From the NCBI GenBank assembly GCA_002504405.1, contig DARO01000004.1:32204-96203 (forward strand): 64,000 nt of DNA. The letters are read 5' to 3'. The DNA comes from Methanomassiliicoccaceae archaeon UBA71. GTDB taxonomy: Archaea > Thermoplasmatota > Thermoplasmata > Methanomassiliicoccales > Methanomethylophilaceae. This document shows positions 33,866-43,471 of this stretch, piece by piece. The notes under the pieces are model-generated. The model was not told the DNA's origin, made no database searches, and saw only the letters and a list, made by a program, of their open reading frames with translations. Position 1 is the stretch's first letter. Each line of letters starts with the position of its first letter. The translations under genes were made by a program, and so were the position numbers.

Positions 33866-35704
33866 ATGAGGATTACTCAGACGGACAGGGTGCTCCTGCA
33901 CCTGTACAGGTTCAGGCATGTGGACCCGGAGATCAGGTTTGGGGCTCCGTTCGACATCACACAGGACGGGGTGGGCGAAGGACTCGGGATTTCCAGGTCC
34001 CATGCATCCCTTCTCCTGGGAAGGACGATCAGGGACGGGACCGTGTACTCGGGGAGCGCGAAGGTGAACGGCGACCCGTGCAGCAGGGTTTCCAGGAAGA
34101 TCTACTTCCTCACACCGGAGGGGATGGCGAGGGCGAAGGTCCTGCTCGAGGGATCGGACGAAGGGGACCTTTTGCCTTCCAACCTTAACTACTGCCGCTC
34201 GGACGCACTGGACAGATTGGACGGCCCGGACAGGGATTCGGTGGGGGCCATCCTCCTGATCGAGACGCCAGTTCACAGATCGACGGTCCCGGGCATCCAC
34301 CCGATCGTGCCCTTCGACAGGAACGGGTTCGTGTCCATCAGGAAGGCGTCCCGCAGATGGCTGCTGGACAGGGCGTCCCCCGAGGATCTCAGGCGCTGGC
34401 ACAGCATCGCCGCCGACTGGTGCGCCGACAACGCGGCGAATCACTGGGAGCGCATATCCCACCTCTATGGCGCAGGCAGGACGAGGGAGGCCGCCAAGCT
34501 GGCACTTATGAACAGATACGAGCTCATGGACTGCCCGGTTCCCGGCTCCGCAGCGCTCCTGGACAGCCTGTCGGCGGACGCGCGGGATGCGGACCTGTCC
34601 GCGGTGGCGGCGTTCTCGATGCTTCGCCTGGGGGACTGCGACGGGGCCATGAGGGCTGTCCAGAGGGTGGAGGACCCCTGCCTCAGGGGAGCCATGGTGG
34701 CGGAGGTGCTTCTGGCAAGGAGGGACTCGGCCGGAGCCCTCAGGGAGGCGCTGGACTGCTACAACGCGGACGTCCCGACCGCTGCCGCCCTCGGGAAATC
34801 GATGGCGGCCGAAGGGCGCCACTCGGAGGCGCTCGTGTTCCTCGGGGTATGCAGGAACCGCATGATGGAGTCGGGATGCCTATTCAGACTGGACGAGGTC
34901 CTGGAGTGCGAGGCCGACTCCAGAAGGGCGCTCGGCCAGAGGGGGCGGGCAGCCGCCCTGCTGTACTCGGCATCCTGCGCGGCCAAAAGCCCGGACAGGA
35001 GAGGCGAGCTGCGCCGTCGCGCCGAGTCGGAATCAGAGGACCTTGTTCGTCCTGAGAGTGTCGAGGTCGGAGATGTAGAGGTCCCTGATGTCCTTGATGT
35101 TCCATTTGAGCATCGCGAGCCTCTCGAACCCGAACCCCCATGCAAGGACGGGGTGCTTGACGCCGAACGGCGCGACGACCTCGGGCCTGAATATGCCCGC
35201 GCCCCCGAGCTCCATCCACTTCCCGTTGAAGAAGACCTCCAGCTCCAGGGAGGGCTCTGTGTAGGGGAAGTAGGCGGGCCTGATGCGGATCTGGTCGAAT
35301 CCCATCCTGGCATAGAACTCGCGGATGATCGATATGAGCATGTCGAAGTCGGCGTTCTCGTCGATGACGATCCCCTCGATCTGGGTGAACTCCGGGAGAT
35401 GGGTCGAGTCAATGGACTCGTTCCTGAATATCCTCGAGATGGAGAACGCCTTCTGGGGGGCATCCGGATGCTCCGCGATGAACTTGATGCTGCTGACTGT
35501 GCTGTGTGTCCTCAGGAGAGCCGCCTCCGCCCTCTCCCTGGACCATGCGCCGCCCCATCCGGTGGACCCGGTGGTCCATCCGTCCTCGTGGATGCTCTTG
35601 ACCTTGGAGACCAGCTCGTCGTCGTCCACATGGATGGAGGCGGGACTCTCGAGGTAGAACGTGTCCTGCAGGTCCCTGGCGGGATGGTCCTGGGGGGTGT
35701 ATAG
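33866..35704 (+). CDS. Winged-helix/TPR-like archaeal regulator, run-on reading frame
   Basis: The N-terminus is a winged-helix (VGEGLGISRSHASLLLGRTIRDGTV), and later helical repeats (about residues 150-380) resemble TPR units. The believable part ends near 35030 (RAESESEDL), because the convergent pheS stop is at 35033. But no stop occurs in frame until the TAG at 35702, far inside pheS. Frames +1 and +2 end at 35073 (TAG) and 35055 (TGA), which suggests a frameshift near the end. The ATG at 33866 has a TATA-like CTTTATTGGG about 25 bases before. The true end is uncertain. Confidence 0.5.
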   Translation: MRITQTDRVLLHLYRFRHVDPEIRFGAPFDITQDGVGEGLGISRSHASLLLGRTIRDGTVYSGSAKVNGDPCSRVSRKIYFLTPEGMARAKVLLEGSDEGDLLPSNLNYCRSDALDRLDGPDRDSVGAILLIETPVHRSTVPGIHPIVPFDRNGFVSIRKASRRWLLDRASPEDLRRWHSIAADWCADNAANHWERISHLYGAGRTREAAKLALMNRYELMDCPVPGSAALLDSLSADARDADLSAVAAFSMLRLGDCDGAMRAVQRVEDPCLRGAMVAEVLLARRDSAGALREALDCYNADVPTAAALGKSMAAEGRHSEALVFLGVCRNRMMESGCLFRLDEVLECEADSRRALGQRGRAAALLYSASCAAKSPDRRGELRRRAESESEDLVRPESVEVGDVEVPDVLDVPFEHREPLEPEPPCKDGVLDAERRDDLGPEYARAPELHPLPVEEDLQLQGGLCVGEVGGPDADLVESHPGIELADDRYEHVEVGVLVDDDPLDLGELREMGRVNGLVPEYPRDGERLLGGIRMLRDELDAADCAVCPQESRLRPLPGPCAAPSGGPGGPSVLVDALDLGDQLVVVHMDGGGTLEVERVLQVPGGMVLGGV

Positions 35705-36553
35705 GACGTCCAGGTTCCAGAAGGCTGGCTGGACGTACTCCGATGACATCTCCGTGAAACCCATGTCGGTGAACAGCCTCCTCACCTGCGCACCGAGCCT
35801 GGAGAGCATGTGCTTCTTGGCGGCGTAAACCGAGGGGGCGAATGTCTGGATGTCGTACTTCCTGAACTCGGCGTCCCTCCATTCGCCGCTCTGGATGATG
35901 CGGTCCGTGATGTCTGTGATCTGGGGCTTTAGCTCGATCCCCGCGGCGACCGCCTCCCTGCCGAGATCGGTTATGGATACGGATCTGGCCGTCACGATCT
36001 TCTCGGCGATCATCCCCTGACGGCCCTTCAGGTCCTTTATGACCGCCGGGTCGGCCTCGGCCTCTGGCACGGGCGACTCGGCCATCCTGGCCAGGAGCTC
36101 CTCGTCCGCCATCTTCGCGGTCAGGGTCTCCCTCCCCCTGTCGGTCAGCACGAGGTTCTTGGAAGGGCCGTCCTTGACGATGTCCGCCAGGCCTTTCCTC
36201 TTGAGCCATCCCACGGCGACCTTGTCCATGCCGCCGGGCATGGCCTCCGCCAGGGCATCCATGCTCATGGACCCGCCTGCACCGTCGATCGCCGTGATGG
36301 CGACCCTCTCGGGGAGACCGGACTCCACTGCCGACGGGTCGGCGAGGACGTACAGCTTCTCGGAGCTCTCGGATATCGATGCCATGCCCTTGGATTCGAG
36401 CCATGAGGCCGCACCCATGACCTCCACCTCGAGCCCGAAGCTCCCCTCCTCTATGAGGTCCGCCGGGGATGCCTTCCCTCCCCTGGCATCCAGAGCCAGA
36501 AGGAGCCTCTTCTCGTTGTAGCTAAGTCCCTCAAGAATTTCCTCGATACCCAT
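35033..36553 (-). CDS. pheS: Phenylalanyl-tRNA synthetase alpha subunit
   Basis: 506 residues, typical of the archaeal alpha chain. Winged-helix coil at the N-terminus, then motifs 2 and 3 (FRNESIDSTHLPEFTQIEG and LAWGFGFERLAML). It charges tRNA-Phe together with PheT, which is not in the window. It follows trpS by 4 bases. Confidence 0.96.
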   Translation of the reverse strand: MGIEEILEGLSYNEKRLLLALDARGGKASPADLIEEGSFGLEVEVMGAASWLESKGMASISESSEKLYVLADPSAVESGLPERVAITAIDGAGGSMSMDALAEAMPGGMDKVAVGWLKRKGLADIVKDGPSKNLVLTDRGRETLTAKMADEELLARMAESPVPEAEADPAVIKDLKGRQGMIAEKIVTARSVSITDLGREAVAAGIELKPQITDITDRIIQSGEWRDAEFRKYDIQTFAPSVYAAKKHMLSRLGAQVRRLFTDMGFTEMSSEYVQPAFWNLDVLYTPQDHPARDLQDTFYLESPASIHVDDDELVSKVKSIHEDGWTTGSTGWGGAWSRERAEAALLRTHSTVSSIKFIAEHPDAPQKAFSISRIFRNESIDSTHLPEFTQIEGIVIDENADFDMLISIIREFYARMGFDQIRIRPAYFPYTEPSLELEVFFNGKWMELGGAGIFRPEVVAPFGVKHPVLAWGFGFERLAMLKWNIKDIRDLYISDLDTLRTNKVL

Positions 36554-36557
36554 GGAA

Positions 36558-37679
36558 TCACCATTCGAAACCGTCGTAAGTCATCTCGGCGACGACGTCC
36601 TTCGCCTTCTCCCTCTTGTCCTGATGCTGCTCCAGGAAGACGTTTATCTTCTCGATGAGGCACATCTTGCACTCACCGCACAGGATCTCTCCCTTCCTGC
36701 ACTTCTCCGCCATCTCCTCCAGCTTGGAATCGTCGGGCTCGAAGAGGTAGTGGTTGTACTTGTACACGGCGCATACATCGGGATTGCCGCCCTTCTCCCT
36801 CTGCTCCTCGACGGATACACATCCGCCGGTGAAGGCCCTCCCGACCTTCTTCTTGACTGCCTTGGGCGAATCCGTCGTGAATATCGTAGCGTTCTCGTCG
36901 GAGGATGACATCTTGTCCCCGCCCGAGAGGCCGGGGCACATCTTGCAGTACACGAGGGAGGGCTTGGGGTACCCCAGGCCGGGGGCGACATCCCTCGTGA
37001 CCCTGAAGTGGGGGTCCTGGTCGATCCCGCAGGGGATGAGGACCGGGACCTGCCTGCCCGCATCCTCGGAAGGGAGGAACGCAGGGACGGACTGCATGGT
37101 CGTGTAGAATATCGACCCTATGTTTGTGGAGTTGTCGAAGCCGAATACCGCCTTGGCGGTGGAGAACGTCACCTTCTTCGCGACACGCAGCGCGATTGGG
37201 TACAGGCGGTCGACGTTCTTCGTGTTGACTATGATGCGGGTCTTCTTGGGGTCGAACCCCAGGGCTATGAAGTCGAGGGCGTTCTCGTACGCCATCGAAC
37301 CAGTCTCCTCCAGGGTCAGGTCCTTGAACAGGAACTTCTCGTCGTCCGTGAGCTGGAAGAGCATCTCGACTCCGAACCTGTCCTGCACCCATTTGTTGAA
37401 GATCCATGGCATGATGTGCCCGAGATGGGTGCTGCCCGAAGGGCCCCTTCCCGTGTAGAGGACGAACCTGTTGCCCTTGTCGTATTCGTTCAGCAGAGGC
37501 ACCAGGTCCCTGTGGGAATAGAAGATGCCGCGCCTGAGCATGTAGTGGAGGTCTCCGCCCGCGGATAGCCTGTCGAGAAGGGCCTGGTCGATCGGGGTCG
37601 TCCCGAACCTCTCCTGGAGCAGCTCGTAGTCAATGTCCCCGGTGACCTCCCACGGCGTTACCTTGAATTCCTCCGGCAT
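36558..37679 (-). CDS. trpS: Tryptophanyl-tRNA synthetase
   Basis: 373 residues of the archaeal/eukaryotic type. Motifs STHLGH (HIGH) and GGDKMSSSDEN (KMSKS) are visible. A cysteine pair at the C-terminus (CGECKMC) suggests a metal site. It is the first gene of trpS-pheS. The ATG at 37679 follows an AT-rich divergent region with a TATA. Confidence 0.96.
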   Translation of the reverse strand: MPEEFKVTPWEVTGDIDYELLQERFGTTPIDQALLDRLSAGGDLHYMLRRGIFYSHRDLVPLLNEYDKGNRFVLYTGRGPSGSTHLGHIMPWIFNKWVQDRFGVEMLFQLTDDEKFLFKDLTLEETGSMAYENALDFIALGFDPKKTRIIVNTKNVDRLYPIALRVAKKVTFSTAKAVFGFDNSTNIGSIFYTTMQSVPAFLPSEDAGRQVPVLIPCGIDQDPHFRVTRDVAPGLGYPKPSLVYCKMCPGLSGGDKMSSSDENATIFTTDSPKAVKKKVGRAFTGGCVSVEEQREKGGNPDVCAVYKYNHYLFEPDDSKLEEMAEKCRKGEILCGECKMCLIEKINVFLEQHQDKREKAKDVVAEMTYDGFEW

Positions 37680-37803
37680 GTTATGTACCCGCGCGACCGT
37701 AGGCTGACGCCATTATTAACCTTTCCACGCGCACGCGTCTGCGCTCGCGCGCACGTGCCATCATGTCGGCAACATTATAATCGCCGACGGGATTCACGCG
37801 GGC

Positions 37804-38250
37804 ATGTGGAAGATACTCGGGAAGGATGCCATCTACGTCGACATCCCCAACGTCTGGAAGGAGCGCATGCTGGAGCTGTCCGGGGAGGGCGAGAAGCCCG
37901 AGAAGTTCAGGGACATAGTCAGCAAGTCGGAGGTCACCTACCTGCTCAACGGCACGACTGAGGAGCATACGTTCTTCATAAGGCTCGCGGACGAGATTAC
38001 CCCCGAGGAGATCCAGATCCTCGCCGACGTCGCACTGGACATCCTGAAAGCCTCCGAAGACCCCTGCATCTCGGTCGAAGGGGTCGTCCAGAAGTACAAG
38101 ATCATCATCACAAATTGGCACGAGCCCGAGATCATCGGCCTCAACAAGACCCCCGGCATGTCGTCCGGGGAGGTCTTCAAGCCGATCATCCAGGGCCTGG
38201 ACAAACCGGGAAGGCTCAACGCCAACTACGACAAGAACAATTACTTCTGA
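37804..38250 (+). CDS. Hypothetical protein
   Basis: 148 residues, soluble, mixed alpha/beta with no known motif. A TATA-like CATTATAATCG sits about 30 bases before the ATG. It is divergent from trpS and its end overlaps the next convergent gene by 10 bases. I do not recognise it. Confidence 0.6.
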   Translation: MWKILGKDAIYVDIPNVWKERMLELSGEGEKPEKFRDIVSKSEVTYLLNGTTEEHTFFIRLADEITPEEIQILADVALDILKASEDPCISVEGVVQKYKIIITNWHEPEIIGLNKTPGMSSGEVFKPIIQGLDKPGRLNANYDKNNYF

Positions 38251-39293
38251 GAGAAGCAGGAGTCCCTGCTTCTGCGGGGCGTCCCCGGGACACCGTCGTC
38301 CAGGGGATGCTCCGACCTGGAACCGAGCCCCTCATATATGCCAACGGGCCGAAACTCCGGCCATTTCCCCGTGATGTCATCGATGACCGACGGCTCGTTA
38401 CGCATGTAGTACATCGCGCCTGCGGAGATTGTGGTGGCCGCTATCATCAGCACCGACAGCAGGATATAGTACAGCGTGTAGACCCCCGAGAACAGTGCCA
38501 GCATCAGGAAGAACAGTGCGGCGAATGACGGGAGGAACATACGCTTCATGGTCTCGAGGAGACCGCGGAATAGGCTGAAGTCCCTGTAATCCGTCTCGAT
38601 GCGCGCGTTCAGGGACTTGAATATCGTCCATGGCATAGCCAGGAGCGCGACGTATAGCATGATCGTGAAGGTGTACGTCGGGATCCCGGACGTGGCGACC
38701 CGGAATGCGGGGTTGAGGAACATGTATATCCAAAGGAACATGCACAGGACAAGTGCCAGCACCATGGATTCCGCCATATCCGCCCAAGGTATGCGCGTCC
38801 TCTTCACGCTTCCGTCTATGGTCAGATTGCGGGTATCCAGATCGCACGGGATGTTGAACAGGAATATGATTACCCTGTCCCATATGCCGGGGTCCTGGCG
38901 CACGTTGGCCAGTTCCACTGCCCTCAGCACCCTGTAGAAGGCATGCCTCTGGATGACCTCCGTCATTACGGCAAGGCCGGCGGCACAGATGAACAGGAAT
39001 AGGATCACCAGCGTCCACGAGGGATCCAGGAAGTACACCGCCGCGCTTATCGCGGCTATCAGGAGGACCGCCAGCCAGCGGCGGCTGTACACGTAGTCGA
39101 TCAGTCCGATGACGAACAGCGGCAGTGCGACCAGAGGCAATGTCTGATACACGGAACGGCCAGTGGCCAGGACAAGAACCGCCACGGCGACCAAGGACGC
39201 CGCCAGAAGGCCCAGGAATATGTACGCTACGATGTAGTCGACGTCCCTCATCAGCGAGATAGCGCCCCTGCCTGTGTTGGATGCGCCCCTCAT
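38241..39293 (-). CDS. Polytopic membrane protein
   Basis: 350 residues with roughly eight to nine hydrophobic spans and a polar central loop (about residues 135-175). The ATG at 39293 overlaps the previous stop by 4 bases, so it is coupled to the small protein gene. I do not recognise the family, but the pair is clearly an operon. Confidence 0.65.
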   Translation of the reverse strand: MRGASNTGRGAISLMRDVDYIVAYIFLGLLAASLVAVAVLVLATGRSVYQTLPLVALPLFVIGLIDYVYSRRWLAVLLIAAISAAVYFLDPSWTLVILFLFICAAGLAVMTEVIQRHAFYRVLRAVELANVRQDPGIWDRVIIFLFNIPCDLDTRNLTIDGSVKRTRIPWADMAESMVLALVLCMFLWIYMFLNPAFRVATSGIPTYTFTIMLYVALLAMPWTIFKSLNARIETDYRDFSLFRGLLETMKRMFLPSFAALFFLMLALFSGVYTLYYILLSVLMIAATTISAGAMYYMRNEPSVIDDITGKWPEFRPVGIYEGLGSRSEHPLDDGVPGTPRRSRDSCFSQK

Positions 39294-39628
39294 TCCCTCT
39301 CCATCCATGCCTCCAGGGTCACGAGGGCCTTGTCCCCCGGGTACACCCCGAGGAAGATCCCCATGCTGTGGAGCTTGTCCGTGCTGTATGGCCCGAGGAC
39401 GGCATCGGTCACACCGTCCTTGTGACCCACCGACGACCCGTTCTCACGGGCGACGAGCACGTCCACTGGACGGTCCGAAACCACCTTGACGAACAGGGCG
39501 CGCTTGGGCCTGACATCGAGCGAGACGGTGACGACGTTCCTGTAGCAACCGTCGACGGTAGGATCGAAATCGCCCACGGAGACCTGCTCCGGACCGTATA
39601 CCTGCTCCCTCTTGTCGAACAAAGCCAT
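39290..39628 (-). CDS. Hypothetical beta-rich protein, operon with membrane protein
   Basis: 112 residues, beta-rich, with no membrane helix. It has a repeated charged pattern and a late WMERE. It is translationally coupled to the membrane protein at 38241-39293 and may be its cytoplasmic or peripheral partner. I see no known motif. Confidence 0.6.
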   Translation of the reverse strand: MALFDKREQVYGPEQVSVGDFDPTVDGCYRNVVTVSLDVRPKRALFVKVVSDRPVDVLVARENGSSVGHKDGVTDAVLGPYSTDKLHSMGIFLGVYPGDKALVTLEAWMERE

Positions 39629-39676
39629 TTCAGCACCTAGGACCCGTATTGACCGAGGTGTTTAGAAACGTAACGC

Positions 39677-40678
39677 TCATTCCACGAATTCCGGAGACTG
39701 GCACATACCCTCTAGGTCTGTGGAGTACTTCCACATCCTGGGATAGTGGCCCGGTTCCATGAACACGCGGACAGTCTCAACTGCGCGCCCGGACGATGCG
39801 GACATGACCTTCGATGTGGACATCGACATGCGCCCGAGTGCAATGAGCTCCCCGCGCGCCGTCATCATCGCGACGAGGGCGTTCTTCCTGATGTCCTCGT
39901 CCAGCATGTGCACCCCTGAGACATTGAGGTCCGCACCGTGGCAGACGGCATCCACCGCCGTTGCCTTCACCACCACCTTGGGCAGCGGTTCGACCAGGAC
40001 CTCCAACGGCAGGAGCATTCCCCTCAGCCATTCGCCGCGGCCGTTCTGCTGCCAGAAAACATACGCATCGCGGATGTCCTGAAGGCTGTTGGCCCTGGCC
40101 TCGGTCATCTTCCCCGAACGTGTGCGGCGGAGTTCCACCATGTTCGCCCCGCACCCCAGAAGGTCCCCTATGTCGACACATAGGGTCCTGACGTAAGTCC
40201 CGGCATCGCAGGACATCCTGAACAGGACGTCCCGACCCTCGATGTCGAGGATCTCCAGCTCCTTTATCGTCCTGATCCTGAGCTGCCTCTTGACGGCCGA
40301 CCTCACCGGCGGGAGCTGGTAGATCTTGCCCCTGAAACGGGACATGACCTCCCTGACCCTTGCCTCGGGACGGTCGGCGTGCAGACGCATCAGACATATG
40401 TACTCCTTATCGGAGGACAGGACTACATCGGTCAGACGGACCGCCTTCCCGAGAGTGATCGGAAGGACGCCGCTGACATACGGGTCCAGAGTCCCCCCGT
40501 GCCCGACCCTGTCGACCTTGAGGGCGTCACGGACCCAGGCTGTTGCCTGGTGGGATGTCGGGCCTGAAGGCTTGTCGAGGATGATTACGCCGCCTTCCAG
40601 CAACTCCCCTATGGAACGGTCGGAGGGCCTCTTGCCCCACTTGTCGGGGATCGCATCGGGGTCCTTAATCAGAAGCAC
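39677..40678 (-). CDS. cbf5: tRNA/rRNA pseudouridine synthase Cbf5 (TruB family)
   Basis: 333 residues. The catalytic motif GHGGTLDPYVSGVLPI holds the nucleophilic Asp, and SSGRAVETVR sits in the C-terminal PUA domain. It makes pseudouridine with H/ACA guide RNPs and also at tRNA position 55. The GTG at 40678 overlaps cmk by 14 bases. It is the last gene of the ribosomal superoperon. Confidence 0.95.
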   Translation of the reverse strand: MLLIKDPDAIPDKWGKRPSDRSIGELLEGGVIILDKPSGPTSHQATAWVRDALKVDRVGHGGTLDPYVSGVLPITLGKAVRLTDVVLSSDKEYICLMRLHADRPEARVREVMSRFRGKIYQLPPVRSAVKRQLRIRTIKELEILDIEGRDVLFRMSCDAGTYVRTLCVDIGDLLGCGANMVELRRTRSGKMTEARANSLQDIRDAYVFWQQNGRGEWLRGMLLPLEVLVEPLPKVVVKATAVDAVCHGADLNVSGVHMLDEDIRKNALVAMMTARGELIALGRMSMSTSKVMSASSGRAVETVRVFMEPGHYPRMWKYSTDLEGMCQSPEFVE

Positions 40679-41204
40679 GTTGGCGCACCCCGTCGAGGAT
40701 CGTCTCCAGGACCTCATCAGGGGTCATGTCGTCCGTGTTCAGGACGAGATCGTAGACGCTGCGGTCGTTGATGTCGATCCCGTAGTACATCATGTACCTC
40801 TTGGCCTCGGACCTCTGACGGTCCAGGGTCTTCGCCGTCGCCTCCTCCAGGGTCTCCCCCTCGCGGAGGCCCACCCTCGCCATCCTCACGTCGGGACTGG
40901 CCTCGAGGAGGACCCTGAACGCAGGGATGCCGTTGCGTGTGAGCATGTACGCGGACAACCTGGATTCGAGAATGATATCCGGATGGGTCCTGGCGATCTC
41001 CAGGAGCCTGGAATCGATCATCCGGTCGATGGAGGGGTCGGCCTCGGCAAGTGCGCCGAGCTCCCCCAGTGTAAGGTTTTTTTCTGCAGCAAGCTCGCGG
41101 AAGATCTTGCCGAAGACGATGGCGTCAAGGCCGAGCGCCTCCGAGAGCTTGCTGCAGGCGGTCGTCTTTCCCGAGCCGGGCGGACCGCTTATGGTTATCC
41201 TCAT
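40665..41204 (-). CDS. cmk: Cytidylate kinase
   Basis: 179 residues. Archaeal CMP kinase of the P-loop group with GPPGSGKTT at the N-terminus and YYGIDINDRSVYDLVLNTDDM at the C-terminus. It phosphorylates CMP and dCMP. It starts inside the DUF106 stop by 4 bases and is part of the superoperon end. Confidence 0.95.
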   Translation of the reverse strand: MRITISGPPGSGKTTACSKLSEALGLDAIVFGKIFRELAAEKNLTLGELGALAEADPSIDRMIDSRLLEIARTHPDIILESRLSAYMLTRNGIPAFRVLLEASPDVRMARVGLREGETLEEATAKTLDRQRSEAKRYMMYYGIDINDRSVYDLVLNTDDMTPDEVLETILDGVRQRASD

Positions 41205-41905
41205 TCTACCTCAGCCCTCTGAGCTTCGGATTCCAGCTCCTTGAGGTGCTTCTTCAGGAAGTAGAACCTCAGGAGCCTGTTCTCGATCTGCCCGATGGGC
41301 AGGCTGACCATGGTGTATATGATGATCCATGACGGGATGAACAGCAGGGGATCATTCAGATCGAACCCGGAACTCCACGGGATGTTGACGATAACATCCT
41401 CCGAGAAGTAGTCTCCCCCGACCTGCAGGAAGTACCAGACCCATGCGTACACAGGCATCAGCACGATCATGGTGATCGGCATGACCTTCATCTGCTGGGT
41501 GCTGGACTCCATCGACATGGCCATCATCTGTGGCTGGATCTCCTGGAGCTTCTTCATCTTGAACAGGTTGTTCTCGATCCTCGCTTGGCGGAACTCCTTG
41601 TTGAAGTCACTCTGGATCTGCTGGTTCTTGGCCATCTCGATCGGGTCCGACATCAGGCTCCTGACCACGGTGGACACCGTGATCATCACCAGTCCCGCGA
41701 TGATCAGCGTGAGAACCGGGTACTGCCCATCGAACGCGATGGGGCTGAACACTACGTCCAGCGCGCGCCCGATGGGCTCCCTGAAGGTCATGACCGCCAT
41801 CATGACGATCATCGACATCATCAGGCCGATCATTGTCTTGTTGGACATCGGCGGTGCCTGCTGCTGCACCTTCTGCATGCTTTCAGGGCTCCCAGGGTTT
41901 GGCAT
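41201..41905 (-). CDS. DUF106/EMC3-like membrane insertase protein
   Basis: 234 residues with three to four membrane spans and a charged coil of about 60 residues (IQSDFNKEFRQARIENNLFKMKKLQ). The archaeal DUF106 family is related to YidC/EMC3 and inserts membrane proteins next to SecY. Location right after secY agrees. It has a conserved QMMAMSMES motif. Confidence 0.9.
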   Translation of the reverse strand: MPNPGSPESMQKVQQQAPPMSNKTMIGLMMSMIVMMAVMTFREPIGRALDVVFSPIAFDGQYPVLTLIIAGLVMITVSTVVRSLMSDPIEMAKNQQIQSDFNKEFRQARIENNLFKMKKLQEIQPQMMAMSMESSTQQMKVMPITMIVLMPVYAWVWYFLQVGGDYFSEDVIVNIPWSSGFDLNDPLLFIPSWIIIYTMVSLPIGQIENRLLRFYFLKKHLKELESEAQRAEVE

Positions 41906-41911
41906 CCTTCA

Positions 41912-43447
41912 TCACTCCGATCCGAAGAATCCCCTCATGACGGGGTTCATCTCCATCATCTGCTCGCGGCCGATGGCCTCGTAGAAGTGGATGATGATAC
42001 CGACGCACAGCAGCACTCCAGTACCGCTCGCGTTTCCGGTGGTTCCCACCATGTCGGCGAATGCCGCCAGCGCTCCGACCATCGCTCCTGACATTATGGT
42101 GATGGTTGGGATGTACCTCTCCAGCACACGCTTCAGCACGCGCGGGTCGCGGCGGAATCCGGGGATCTGCATTCCACTCCTCTGGATCTGGTTGGCCACT
42201 GCCTCCGGGCCGAGGTTCGTGGTCTCGACCCAGAACTTGGCGAACAGGATGGATCCCATCACCATGACGGTGAAGTAGATCGCGCAGTGCGCCAGGTTCT
42301 GTATCGCGTTGTGGCCGTTGCCGTAGGTGGTCGGGTCCAGTATTGGCATCAGCCAGTCCGTCAGCCCTTGCGGGGCGGACAGATACCAGGCCAGACCTCC
42401 GGCGGCCGTCGTCGAGTTGGGTTCGAAGTACCCGATGGCGGAGTTGCCTCCGATCAGCGGGATGGAGCTGAGGGTCTCGTTGCTGTACAGCAGCAGCGCG
42501 GTCATGCTCACGATGGCCAGCAGCGCGGACATCAGGATGACCGGGATGTTGCTTGCGTACATCAGCTTGATCGGATACCTTCCCCTTGCCCCCCTGGCGT
42601 TGCCATGGGACAGGGGCAGCTCGATCCTCGTGGATTCGAGATACGCCACCACCAGGAAGATCGCTAGCGTTCCCACCAGTGCGATCATCGGGTTCGGCGA
42701 TCCCAGGAACAGCGACTCGTAGCCTCCCGACGCCATCTCCTCCGGTGACAGGTTGAAGATGTAGTAGAGCGCCCTCGGTATTGTTCCTGCCGGCGGGTTG
42801 TCGAGGCCGACGGCGGAGCTTATGTCCACCGGGTTCCAGTTCAGGGCCCCGGTGAACAGGGCTTGCGCCACCCCCGCTGCGATGAACAGCGAGATACCGC
42901 TGCCGATACCCCATTTCGACACGACCTCATCCATCATGAAGATGATGTACGAGCCCGCGAACAGCTGCACGATGAGCAGCAGCTTGGCACCGGCACTGCC
43001 CAGGAGGTCGACCGCCCCGTCCGAGGGGACGAGGTAGCCGAACACCTGGGGGATCGCCTCGAAGACGATCATCACGATGACCAGCAGCTTAAGGACGGAC
43101 TGGTAGCAGGCCTTGTCCTCGCGCTTGGAGAGGTCGAGCTTGATGATCTTCGCACCTACGAAGAGCTGCATTATGATGGATGCTGTGACTATCGGCCCGA
43201 TACCGAGCTGAAGCAGCGATCCCGAAGCTCCCGCCATGATGGTCCTATACTGTGCGAACAAGTCCAGGGATTCGGACTGGTCCAAGCCATACAGGTACAC
43301 ATTGGTCATCACGAAGTATAGAACCAATATGACGATTACCCACATCATCTTCGTCCTGAAGTGCACGTGCCCCTCAGGCCGTTTGACGGAGGGTAGCCTG
43401 TCGGACAAGGGCTTGATCTTGAACAACAGGCTTGGTGTATCTTCCAT
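41912..43447 (-). CDS. secY: Protein translocase subunit SecY
   Basis: 511 residues with ten membrane spans and the pore and cytoplasmic loop motifs of SecY. Forms the protein-conducting channel with SecE. The ATG at 43447 is preceded by an SD. It follows the uL15 gene closely. Confidence 0.96.
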   Translation of the reverse strand: MEDTPSLLFKIKPLSDRLPSVKRPEGHVHFRTKMMWVIVILVLYFVMTNVYLYGLDQSESLDLFAQYRTIMAGASGSLLQLGIGPIVTASIIMQLFVGAKIIKLDLSKREDKACYQSVLKLLVIVMIVFEAIPQVFGYLVPSDGAVDLLGSAGAKLLLIVQLFAGSYIIFMMDEVVSKWGIGSGISLFIAAGVAQALFTGALNWNPVDISSAVGLDNPPAGTIPRALYYIFNLSPEEMASGGYESLFLGSPNPMIALVGTLAIFLVVAYLESTRIELPLSHGNARGARGRYPIKLMYASNIPVILMSALLAIVSMTALLLYSNETLSSIPLIGGNSAIGYFEPNSTTAAGGLAWYLSAPQGLTDWLMPILDPTTYGNGHNAIQNLAHCAIYFTVMVMGSILFAKFWVETTNLGPEAVANQIQRSGMQIPGFRRDPRVLKRVLERYIPTITIMSGAMVGALAAFADMVGTTGNASGTGVLLCVGIIIHFYEAIGREQMMEMNPVMRGFFGSE

Positions 43448-43471
43448 CCCTATCTACCTCTCCTTTTACGT

